A stretch of DNA of 64,000 nucleotides from assembly GCF_027257155.1 (NCBI RefSeq), contig NZ_JAPWDU010000004.1:522220-586219 (forward strand). Reading direction: 5' to 3'. Numbering within the stretch: the first letter of the stretch is position 1; each line of letters begins with the position of its first letter. The DNA is from Cerasicoccus sp. TK19100. Its GTDB lineage: Bacteria > Verrucomicrobiota > Verrucomicrobiia > Opitutales > Cerasicoccaceae. The position numbers were made by a program, and so were the translations under genes. Under the pieces are notes generated by a model. The model saw nothing but the letters and a program-made list of their open reading frames with translations. It was not told the DNA's origin and made no database searches. Positions 35,839 through 45,079 of the stretch are shown one piece after another.

Positions 35839-38160
35839 TCAACGCGCCAACCATTCCGCCAGTTCGCCAAAACTCCGCAACTCCGCTTCCGGCGTATATT
35901 CCGGCGCGAGCAGTTCCTGGTAACTTTGCTCCGCAAAGCGGCGGCAGTGCAGGATCACGCGCGTGCTTTGCCCCGGCGCGCGGACAAGTCGGCCGAGCGC
36001 CTGATTGATCTTCGTCATCGCCGGCAGTTGATAAACTTCACGAAACGCGCCTTCGCGGCCGAGGTGATCGTATTGTCGCAGCTTCGCTTTCTGCACCGGG
36101 TTGACTTCCGGTAGCGCGGGCCCGACAACCATCGCGTCGCTGATTCGTCCGCCCAGGTGGTCAATGCTTTCGCTAAAGCTGCTACCCAATACGAAAAACA
36201 GCACGTGCGCTGTCAGCAGACTTTCTTCCACAAAGCTGAGCTGCCCATTCAAGTCGACCGAGCGCGGCTGCATGGCCACGCGCAGCAACGAGTCGAGCTC
36301 GGCGAGATAGGCCTTGATCGTTTCCGCATAATGGTAGCTCGGAAAAAACACTGCGACCGGGGCCGTCGTCTGCTGGCTGAGGAGCTGGATCGTCTCGGCG
36401 GTTTGCACGTAGTGGTTGGCCCGCGTGCGGTATCGCGTGTCGACGCGCGCATCCACAGCCACGCGATACCCGCCCTCCCGCCACGGTGCCCCCGCGCGCA
36501 GCAGCGGCACATTCAGCCCCAAGCGCGCGGTAAACGATTTTTCCGGACTCAGCGTGGCGGACATCAGCACTGCCCCGCCATACTCGCCGAGCACCTGAGC
36601 CAAGTGCGGCGCGGCGTCGAGGCACGTCACCCGCAGTGCCCCACCACGCGGCGACCAATACAGCCTGGGGAAACGGCTGTCCGCCACGAACTCCCGCCAT
36701 CCGGGAAACGAAAACACGTGCTCGCGTGCGGACGGACTCAGCAGCTCCGGCTCCAGTCGGGTTTGCTGGATGGCGTCATTGAGGTGGGTCAGCAGGTCCA
36801 GCGCCTCGTATTCGACGGTGGCCGGGTGCTCTTCTTTCTCTTTGAGCGTCGCGAGAAATTCCGCCCAGTCGTCGGCCGCCTTCACGAGCTTAAACGGCTG
36901 GCCTGTGCCACGGAGTTCAGCGGCCAGCGCCTCGGCTTCGGCCACCGTATCGGAGAAAGAAAAATTATCCGCGACGCGGGTAGGCAGATTGTGCGCCTCG
37001 TCAACGATGAGCAGCGTTTGCGCGGGATCGAAGCCCATCACTCCATAGAAGATTCCGCTGTGGCGCGGGGAGAACACATAATTATAATCGCAGATCCATG
37101 CCTCGGCAAACGGCAGGCAGGCCTTGGCAATCTCAAACGGGCACACCCCGGTCAATGCGCCGAGCTGACGCAGGTCATCAACGCCGGTTTTGCCTTCGTC
37201 GAATAAGCCTGGCGGATTGATGCTCGCCGCATCCCAAGCCTCCTCGATTCCCTCCAGGCAGGACTCCGCCCGCGAACAATCATGCCGCGGCGTCTGGATG
37301 CTGTGCTCGCGCTTGTTGCGGAGCTGAAAGTAGCGCAGATCGCCATTGGGCGGGATCATCGCCTTCAGTTGACGCACCGCCTGATGTTGACCGGTCGATT
37401 TCCCGGTTAAATAAATGATGCGGTCAGTCGTGCCGTCGCGCAGACGTTCCAGCGCATGTTGCAGCGAAATGCCGGTTTTGCCGAAGCCCGTGGGTGCCTC
37501 CAGCAAACGCACCGGCGACAGCGTGACCGACTCTTCCAGCTCTCGGCGGATCAGCTTTTGCTCCGGGCGGAATTCCTTAAACGCCGGCTTGAACTCAGTC
37601 GGCGCAAGGCGCTCACGGCGCTTATTCTGCTCTTCGCAAAATGCGGTAATGCGCGTGAGCTGCGTTTCCAGAAGCTCGGCGGGGTCGTCGCGCAGCGGGA
37701 GGGTCTGTGTGATGCCGTCATCGATCGACACGAAAAGCAGCTCGCCGCGCACGGGCTTGGAAAAGTCTCCGTTAAGACCGGCCAGCAGACAATAAACGGC
37801 AATCTGGCGTCGGTATTCCGGGTAGGCGTTAGCGAGGTCTTCCTCGGCCATCGGCAGTGGACGGCTGGTGGTTTTTACCTCGCGCAGCAGCGTGTATTCT
37901 TCGCGCTCGATGGCCTGGTCGATACGGCCATTGACCTCGACCGTCCAGTTGTGGCGGCGCAACACCCCGGCGATCGTTACTTCGAATCGCGCCTCTGGCT
38001 CGGCGGCGCGGGTATGGGTTTCCATGTCCCGGTGCCAGGCCGTGCCCAGCGCGGTGCGCCACTGCCCGGAAAAGCCGCGCCCGGACTCCGGCCCCAGCCG
38101 GAATTCCGCCAGCTCGCGCGCGCTTAAGGTAACGCGCCGCTCTCCCGGGTAGATTCGCAT
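35839..38160 (-). CDS. Cas4-like nuclease fused to an XPD/DinG-type Fe-S DNA helicase
   Basis: 773 residues. The N-terminal 130 residues are a PD-(D/E)xK nuclease: His43 in GTAWHR, Asp81 in NGRIDQA, Glu94-x-Lys96 in REVKTT and RRQIAVY (Gln119, Tyr123). A superfamily 2 helicase follows: Walker A APTGFGKT (Lys228), a cysteine cluster (Cys295, 301, 340, 348, 357) suited to a 4Fe-4S cluster, the DEAH box at 387-390 (IVDEAHNLPTRV), and motif VI near the end (NQALGRLVRAPGQSTRVI). It should unwind DNA 5'-to-3' and cut it, a repair role by analogy with DinG. The Fe-S-binding cysteines typical of true Cas4 nucleases are not evident in the nuclease part. Confidence 0.93.
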   Translation of the reverse strand: MRIYPGERRVTLSARELAEFRLGPESGRGFSGQWRTALGTAWHRDMETHTRAAEPEARFEVTIAGVLRRHNWTVEVNGRIDQAIEREEYTLLREVKTTSRPLPMAEEDLANAYPEYRRQIAVYCLLAGLNGDFSKPVRGELLFVSIDDGITQTLPLRDDPAELLETQLTRITAFCEEQNKRRERLAPTEFKPAFKEFRPEQKLIRRELEESVTLSPVRLLEAPTGFGKTGISLQHALERLRDGTTDRIIYLTGKSTGQHQAVRQLKAMIPPNGDLRYFQLRNKREHSIQTPRHDCSRAESCLEGIEEAWDAASINPPGLFDEGKTGVDDLRQLGALTGVCPFEIAKACLPFAEAWICDYNYVFSPRHSGIFYGVMGFDPAQTLLIVDEAHNLPTRVADNFSFSDTVAEAEALAAELRGTGQPFKLVKAADDWAEFLATLKEKEEHPATVEYEALDLLTHLNDAIQQTRLEPELLSPSAREHVFSFPGWREFVADSRFPRLYWSPRGGALRVTCLDAAPHLAQVLGEYGGAVLMSATLSPEKSFTARLGLNVPLLRAGAPWREGGYRVAVDARVDTRYRTRANHYVQTAETIQLLSQQTTAPVAVFFPSYHYAETIKAYLAELDSLLRVAMQPRSVDLNGQLSFVEESLLTAHVLFFVLGSSFSESIDHLGGRISDAMVVGPALPEVNPVQKAKLRQYDHLGREGAFREVYQLPAMTKINQALGRLVRAPGQSTRVILHCRRFAEQSYQELLAPEYTPEAELRSFGELAEWLAR

Positions 38161-38266
38161 ACGCCCACGGTGAAGCTTTCTTCAGTTGGGGCAAGCGAGT
38201 TAAGAAAAACCGGCAAGAGATTTATCAATCACGCCGACGCAAACATGCTAGCAGACCTTGAGTTTG

Positions 38267-38399
38267 GAGTGCGCCAGCCCTCTGGCGCTTTCAGCATTTT
38301 CTACGCACATCGTTTTCGAAATTGAATGGTGTTTAACGATGTTCACTGCAATTTCTTAGTGCTCGCAAAATTCTAAAGCGCCAGAGGGCTGGCGCACTC
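38267..38399. repeat. Paired inverted-repeat (REPIN-like) element, family B copy 2
   Basis: Perfect 25-bp arms at 38267-38291 and 38375-38399 identical to the inner 25 bp of the arms at 17377-17513. The 83-bp interior is unrelated to that of copy 1. It lies between the helicase start and the ArsR stop. Confidence 0.85.
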
Positions 38400-38452
38400 A
38401 AAACTTTAGCAACGCCTCGCCGGAATGACGAGTGCTGCGGTGAAGGCCACAC

Positions 38453-38764
38453 TTAAGCCTTCACTGGTTCCACGTTGAGCAGCAGCTCTTCCATGCGCTC
38501 GATAACTTCGCGCGCGGCATCGCGGTCTACCCAGTAATAACAGTCGCGGCACATTTTCTGATGCTGAACGATCCCCGCTTGGCGCAAAACACGCAAGTGA
38601 TGCGAAATCGTAGGTTGCGAAAGATTCAAAACATCCGCTATTTGGGAGACGTTTTTAGCGTGCTCGCAGTCGGCTGAGTCCGGCAGCAAACGCAGGATAC
38701 GCAGGCGGGTGATGTCGCCAATCGCCCACAGCTGCTTCGCCAATTCGTCTTCGATCTCTGCCAT
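38453..38764 (-). CDS. ArsR-family winged-helix regulator
   Basis: 103 residues. A winged helix-turn-helix (ITRLRILRLLPDSADC, then VSQIADVLNLSQPTISHHLR and LRQAGIVQHQK) with KMCRDCYYWVDRDAAREVIE after it. The Cys residues (Cys34-region CEHAK and the CRDC pair) could bind metal or sense redox state, as in several ArsR members; this is inference. It is divergent from the lysine 2,3-aminomutase homologue with only 120 bp between them, so it may control that gene. Confidence 0.88.
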   Translation of the reverse strand: MAEIEDELAKQLWAIGDITRLRILRLLPDSADCEHAKNVSQIADVLNLSQPTISHHLRVLRQAGIVQHQKMCRDCYYWVDRDAAREVIERMEELLLNVEPVKA

Positions 38765-38884
38765 TGCTTAAATAAAACCCGATAATAAAGCGCGTTCTAT
38801 GCCGTTGGCAAACGTATAGATGAATTTAAATATTTAAATTCTTATTTGCATTCTCACGTTTTTCGCGCACGGTGTTACGCTACC

Positions 38885-40069
38885 ATGCAACCGAATGACA
38901 ACCTCGCGAACTGGCACAAGGGCCAGGGCCACTGGGCGAATGTCCCCGCCGAAGATTGGCTCAACTGGAAGTGGCAGCTCAAGAATCGCATCACCAAGGT
39001 CGAGCAGCTCGAACAATATTTGGAGCTGACCCCCGAGGAGAAGGCGGCGTGCTACTTTTCCAATCAGAAGCTCGCCCTAGCGATCACCCCCTATTTTTTC
39101 AACCTGATCGACGTCAACGACCCCAACTGCCCCATCCGGCGGCAGATCATCCCGCATGGCGGCGAGATGAAGACCTCCCCCGAGGAGCTGCTTGACCCCG
39201 TCGGCGAAGACGGCGACATGCCCGTCAAAGGCCTTGTTCACCGTTACCCGGACCGCGTGTTGTTCCTCGTCACGGACCGCTGTGCCTCGTATTGTCGCTA
39301 CTGCACCCGCAGTCGGCTGGTCTCCAATGCGCAGGATTATAATTTTCACCCGGAGTTTGAAAGCGGCCTGAAATACATCGAAGAACACCCCGAGGTGCGC
39401 GATGTGCTGCTCTCCGGCGGTGATCCGCTGCTGCTCAGCAACCGCAAGCTCGACTATCTGCTGGGCCGCCTGAAGGCGATTCCGCACGTGGAGTTTGTCC
39501 GCATCGGCTCGCGTATTCCGGTCTTCCTGCCGCAGCGTATCGACGACGAGCTGTGCGAAATTTTCAAAAAACACGGGCCGATCTGGATGTCTATCCACGT
39601 CAACCACCCGCGTGAATGCACTGAGGAGCTTTACCGGGCGACCGAGCGCCTGAGCTTCGCCGGTGTGCCGATTGGCAACCAATCGGTGCTGCTCAAGGAC
39701 GTCAACGACGACCCGCAAACGATGAAGTCACTCGTGCACCGCCTGCTCATGATGCGCGTGCGCCCATATTACCTCTATCAATGTGACTTGATCACTGGTA
39801 GCCGTCATTTGCGCGCCGACGTGCGAAAGGGCATTGAGATCATCAAGCATCTGCGCGGCCATACGACTGGCTACGCGGTGCCGCAATTTGTCATTGATGC
39901 CCCCGGCGGCGGCGGCAAGGTGCCGATCAACCCGGAATACGTGCAGGAGATCACCGATGAGGAGATCGTAATGCGTAACTTCGAAGGCCGCCGCTACGCC
40001 TACCCGCTCGTCGAAGGCAAACAGGCTGACCTGGAGCACGCGCCAGAGGCCGAGCCGCTGCTGGTGTAG
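38885..40069 (+). CDS. kamA: Radical SAM lysine 2,3-aminomutase family protein
   Basis: 394 residues from the ATG at 38885. The radical-SAM cluster motif is CASYCRYC (Cys133, 137, 140), with SGGDPLLLS for S-adenosylmethionine binding. The PLP lysine is Lys345 in DAPGGGGKVPI. The enzyme interconverts L-lysine and beta-lysine. The C-terminal cysteine cluster that binds zinc in clostridial KamA is not seen, although YQCD is kept. No beta-lysine acetyltransferase (AblB) is adjacent, so a role in acetyl-beta-lysine osmolyte synthesis is open. EF-P lysyl modification by EpmB is another known role of related proteins, but this protein has the full-length KamA form. Confidence 0.88.
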   Translation: MQPNDNLANWHKGQGHWANVPAEDWLNWKWQLKNRITKVEQLEQYLELTPEEKAACYFSNQKLALAITPYFFNLIDVNDPNCPIRRQIIPHGGEMKTSPEELLDPVGEDGDMPVKGLVHRYPDRVLFLVTDRCASYCRYCTRSRLVSNAQDYNFHPEFESGLKYIEEHPEVRDVLLSGGDPLLLSNRKLDYLLGRLKAIPHVEFVRIGSRIPVFLPQRIDDELCEIFKKHGPIWMSIHVNHPRECTEELYRATERLSFAGVPIGNQSVLLKDVNDDPQTMKSLVHRLLMMRVRPYYLYQCDLITGSRHLRADVRKGIEIIKHLRGHTTGYAVPQFVIDAPGGGGKVPINPEYVQEITDEEIVMRNFEGRRYAYPLVEGKQADLEHAPEAEPLLV

Positions 40070-40092
40070 CGCGCGGACAGAACACGAATTCT

Positions 40093-40181
40093 GCGGATCG
40101 CGAATTTCCACATTCCCATAATATCTGTCCGTAATTTAGTTAGTGATAGATTGTGAGCGGATTTGGAAATTCGCGGTCCGC
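40093..40181. repeat. Paired inverted-repeat element containing the 21-bp repeat
   Basis: Left arm 40093-40113 (GCGGATCGCGAATTTCC...), right arm 40161-40181 its reverse complement with two mismatches; 47 bp between. It shares 21 bp with 35699-35719. Confidence 0.75.
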
Positions 40182-40278
40182 TATACACAATCCGCTCATC
40201 CGCCATCATTCTGCCCTGCATCCGCTTGACAGTGAGAGTGTTGTCCGTTATCAACGCATAACACCCCTCACCTTGCTT

Positions 40279-41700
40279 ATGCTCCGAGAAACATCCCCCT
40301 CAGAGACGAAGGTCAACTTCGGCTTCATTATCTTAATTTCAAGCGTGGCTGCACTCGGCGGCTTCCTTTTCGGCTACGACAGCGGCTGTATCAACGGCGC
40401 GATCGAAGCCCTGCAAAAAGCCTTTAACGCCAGTAACCTTGGCAGTGGTTTCAACGTCGCATCCATGCTCATCGGCTGCGCGGTGGGTGCCTTTATGGCG
40501 GGCAGTCTTGCGGATAAGTTCGGCCGACGCCCGGCACTGTTTGCCTCGGCCATTCTCTTTGCCGTCAGCTCGTTTGGCTCCGGCATCGCCAATGACTCGA
40601 CGACATTCATCATCTTCCGCTTAATTGGCGGCTTCGCAGTCGGCGCGGCGAGCATTATTTCTCCGGCTTACATCAGTGAGGTCGCGCCCGCCGCCTGCCG
40701 CGGACGCCTTTCCAGCCTTCAGCAAATGGCCATCGTGCTCGGGCTGTTTATCGCATTTCTGAGTAACTGGCTCATCGCTAAAGCCGCCGGTGGCGCGAGT
40801 AACGATTTCTGGCTCGGCTATGAAGCGTGGCGCTGGATGTTCTGGGTGGAGCTGATTCCGATTGGCCTGTTTTTCCTCGGCCTGTTCTTGATCCCCGAGT
40901 CCCCGCGCTACCTGATCGCCAATGGCCAGGAAAAGAAGGCCAAGGAGATCATGCACCGAATTGCGCCGGATAAAAATACCGGCCAAAAAGTTGCCGATAT
41001 CCGCAAGACGGTGAACAAGGAGCGCAAACCCAAATTGAGTGATCTCATCAACGACCAAACCCGAAAGCTGCACCCCGTCGTTTGGGTAGGTTTGGCGATC
41101 GCATCCTTACAGCAGTTGGTCGGGATCAATGTAGTGTTTTATTACGGTGCCGTCCTGTGGAAAGCGGCGGGCTTCACCGAAAGCGATGCCTTGATGATCA
41201 ATGTCATTGGCGGCGTCATTAATGTCGTCTCAACCATTGTCGCCATTGGCTTGGTGGACAAATGGGGACGCAAACCACTGCTGCTGACCGGTTCCGCGGG
41301 CATGACCATTTTCCTCGGTGCATTGGCGGTCATCTTTGGCACGGCGGGCACGAGCGAAAGCGGCGACCTGCAACTGTCCGGCCCGATGGGGATGGCGGCA
41401 TTGATCAGCGCCAATCTTTACATAGTTTGCTTCGGTATTTCATGGGGCCCGGTCATGTGGGTCATGCTCGGAGAAATGTTCCCCAACCGGATTCGCGGTG
41501 CCGCATTGGCAGTAGCAGGCCTCAGCCAGTGGACGATGAATTTCATCGTCACGATGACGTTCCCCATCCTGCTGGCCAGCATCGGCCTCGGTGGCGCTTA
41601 TGGCCTCTACGCAGCCTTCGCACTGGTGTCGTTCTTCATCGTCAAGGCCATCGTCAAGGAGACCAAGGGCATGACGCTGGAAGAAATGGAGAATGGGTGA
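40279..41700 (+). CDS. MFS sugar porter (sugar:proton symporter family)
   Basis: 473 residues from the ATG at 40279, which places the first helix near the N-terminus; 12 membrane segments are expected. Sugar-porter motifs: FGYDSGCINGAI in helix 1, DKFGRRPAL after helix 2, PAYISEVAPAACRGRLSSLQQ, PESPRYLI at the middle loop, QQLVGINVVFYYGAVLW in helix 7, DKWGRKPLL, and the C-terminal KETKGMTLEEME. These place it with xylose, arabinose, galactose or glucose transporters. Which sugar is not clear. No catabolic gene is adjacent. Confidence 0.93.
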   Translation: MLRETSPSETKVNFGFIILISSVAALGGFLFGYDSGCINGAIEALQKAFNASNLGSGFNVASMLIGCAVGAFMAGSLADKFGRRPALFASAILFAVSSFGSGIANDSTTFIIFRLIGGFAVGAASIISPAYISEVAPAACRGRLSSLQQMAIVLGLFIAFLSNWLIAKAAGGASNDFWLGYEAWRWMFWVELIPIGLFFLGLFLIPESPRYLIANGQEKKAKEIMHRIAPDKNTGQKVADIRKTVNKERKPKLSDLINDQTRKLHPVVWVGLAIASLQQLVGINVVFYYGAVLWKAAGFTESDALMINVIGGVINVVSTIVAIGLVDKWGRKPLLLTGSAGMTIFLGALAVIFGTAGTSESGDLQLSGPMGMAALISANLYIVCFGISWGPVMWVMLGEMFPNRIRGAALAVAGLSQWTMNFIVTMTFPILLASIGLGGAYGLYAAFALVSFFIVKAIVKETKGMTLEEMENG

Positions 41701-41806
41701 AGTTCGAAAGTTTGAAGGTAGGGATGTTTGAAAGTTAATAATAACCGCAACCCACTCACAACCTTCGAACATTCAAACCTCCAAACATTCGAACCTTCGA
41801 ACTTTA
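41701..41806. repeat. TTCGAA-rich inverted and direct repeats
   Basis: Left block 41701-41736 (AGTTCGAAAGTTTGAAGG... ) faces right block 41760-41806, which contains ACCTTCGAACATTCAAACCT and a further CATTCGAACC / CTTCGAACTT. The blocks are degenerate reverse complements built of 7-10-bp units. It sits right after the sugar porter and may act as a transcript end. Confidence 0.65.
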
Positions 41807-41857
41807 AAAAGTCGTTGCCTTTTTGAGACGCGGCGGCTTTCTCAATGGGTTTTCCCT

Positions 41858-42961
<1,104 letters not shown>

Positions 42962-43020
42962 CCTCGCCCATGGCGCGGAGATTATAGGAAAAAGGTTAAA
43001 GTTTTACTCTGACTGACTGT

Positions 43021-43048
43021 GGGGCCCCGGAAACGGGGCTCCTTTTTT
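43021..43048 (+). terminator. Rho-independent terminator after leuB
   Basis: Stem GGGGCCCCG / CGGGGCTCC (one G-T pair) with a GAAA loop and a TTTTTT run. Confidence 0.9.
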
Positions 43049-43089
43049 ATTTGTTTGCGAACTTTAGGCGAGATGACGTTAATGACAGT

Positions 43090-45075
43090 ATGATACGTAC
43101 TAGCGTAATCCTGTGGCTCATTTTACTGGCCCAATCTGTGATTGCTCAGATCGATGACGGCTTTGACTGGATTGCGCTCATGCGGGCACAAGGCATCGCC
43201 AGTGATGAGCAAATCGAAACGCTCGCCAAGGCGATTAACGCCTATTCATTGGGTGATGAGGAAGCGTTGCACCAGGTGTGGATGAGCGATGATGAATTGA
43301 CGGCAAATCTCGCCTTTGCCGCCTATCTGTCGGAATTGAGTACCGACGATGCCTTAGCGAAGATCAATGACTTGAACCCGACTGAGGCTCAGTTGGATGT
43401 TGGCCAAATCGCTGGCCTGATCAGCAACTCCATGGAGGGAGCCTATTACGTGGTTAACCGCCCGGGCAGTTTTGATCCCGAGATCTCCAATCTTCTGCTG
43501 TTAATTCTAACCGGGGAACACCACACCACGCCCGAAGCCTGGAGCCAATGGATCGCGGCTCACCCAGAGGGCTTCGACTGGTCTGCCATCAACGACCCTG
43601 TGCTGCTGCGCGCCCGATTGCAGGAGCAGCAAAATCGCGCGATGAGAAACGCGCTCAGCGATTTCGAGGAGCAAGACGAAACCGGCATTACACAGACAAT
43701 AACAGCCTCGATGGGCTCCCTATTTGAAGGCTTGGAACAAAACCGGCAGGCGGCGCTTGAGGCAAAGGATTCTCCATTACTTGATCGCGCCAACCGCCAC
43801 TACTATTTTGGCGAGCTAAGCGAAGCCGAGAAGGCCTATCTCACGGTCATCGAGGAAGACCCCAACAACGTATTCGCCATCTGGATGCGCGGTTGCGTGC
43901 TCTTTGAAATGGAAAACTATCCCGAGGCGGAAGCAATGTTTACCATGGCCGCCGCTCAAGAGCCCGATAGCGATTCTGCCGCATTCATGCGAAACCTCTC
44001 GCGTCGCCGGAACATGAACCCCGCGGAACCCCTACAACGCGCTGCCTGGTCGCAACTGCTCGAAACGCCAACCCATGAAAGCTTCGGCATGATGGGCAAT
44101 GGCGATCCATTCATCGCACGTTTGCAGGGCGAAAGAGCGCTTTACAAGCCGGGCATCTACCATCTGAGCGCCGAGGAATTATTGGCCAAGGCTGCGGCAA
44201 CGAACGACCCCAAACTCGCATTAGGCTATACCATGATGACGCCCAATGAAGGCAAGGACGAGCGCGTTGCGCTGCTGGCCGAACGCTTCCCGAAATCGCC
44301 CTCCGTGCAGCAGGCGAACCTCACCTATACGGGCATTCAGGAATCTGATCCGGAAATCATCCTGCCGCTCATCGAGCAATGCCTTGCAATTGATCCCAAC
44401 AACCAAGCGCTTATCCTGCAAAAAATCGCGACCTTGGGCGCTGAGGAACCGCTCATTCCTGAAGAGCTCAGGATTGCTGACATTGATTACTACTACTACG
44501 AGAAACCTCCGCTCAACGAGGCGCAACTCAAAGCCATGATCCAATTTGCGGTGGCTACTGAATACCTAAGCAACCAGCAAAACCTCCGGCAATGCATCGA
44601 CCTCGCAGCCAAGGAAATGAACCATCGGCACATTGCGGATCATACCGGATTTACAAGACATGTGAGCGATTTTCGCACGACTGGAAAACTGAATGACCAA
44701 ATAGACCTCAGCGCGCGCATTGCCATTCACCAAAAAAATGATGAACTGCTCGCGACCATTTTAACCTTCCTCAATGCCTTGCTGCTGGCGCAAGAACCAA
44801 GGGCCACGCAAATGACGGAAAGAATGATGGTGGAAATGGTTCGTCTGAGAATACGGACCATTGAAATCGAACGCGAAGGCACGCCAGACAATGACAAGAC
44901 AGACCCGGAATTTAAGAAGTTTCTTGAGCAGACGAGACGCTTCGGGGATCTCGGCATTAGCCAATCAATGCTCTATTATGTTCCCATACCGTCTCTCAAC
45001 CAAATCATGCAGAGTTACAGACGTGACACCGAATCATATCATCAACAATACGATGCATTTCTGGCCGAACAGTAG
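43090..45075 (+). CDS. Secreted TPR-containing protein of unknown function
   Basis: 661 residues from the ATG at 43090, which gives the signal peptide MIRTSVILWLILLAQSVIAQ; a start at 43051 would place 13 polar residues ahead of it. Residues about 230-300 hold two tetratricopeptide units (NRHYYFGELSEAEKAYLTVI, WMRGCVLFEMENYPEAEAMF). The remainder is helical and acidic with further TPR-like pairs. It is probably a periplasmic scaffold. Function not recognised. Confidence 0.8.
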   Translation: MIRTSVILWLILLAQSVIAQIDDGFDWIALMRAQGIASDEQIETLAKAINAYSLGDEEALHQVWMSDDELTANLAFAAYLSELSTDDALAKINDLNPTEAQLDVGQIAGLISNSMEGAYYVVNRPGSFDPEISNLLLLILTGEHHTTPEAWSQWIAAHPEGFDWSAINDPVLLRARLQEQQNRAMRNALSDFEEQDETGITQTITASMGSLFEGLEQNRQAALEAKDSPLLDRANRHYYFGELSEAEKAYLTVIEEDPNNVFAIWMRGCVLFEMENYPEAEAMFTMAAAQEPDSDSAAFMRNLSRRRNMNPAEPLQRAAWSQLLETPTHESFGMMGNGDPFIARLQGERALYKPGIYHLSAEELLAKAAATNDPKLALGYTMMTPNEGKDERVALLAERFPKSPSVQQANLTYTGIQESDPEIILPLIEQCLAIDPNNQALILQKIATLGAEEPLIPEELRIADIDYYYYEKPPLNEAQLKAMIQFAVATEYLSNQQNLRQCIDLAAKEMNHRHIADHTGFTRHVSDFRTTGKLNDQIDLSARIAIHQKNDELLATILTFLNALLLAQEPRATQMTERMMVEMVRLRIRTIEIEREGTPDNDKTDPEFKKFLEQTRRFGDLGISQSMLYYVPIPSLNQIMQSYRRDTESYHQQYDAFLAEQ

Positions 45076-45079
45076 GCCG

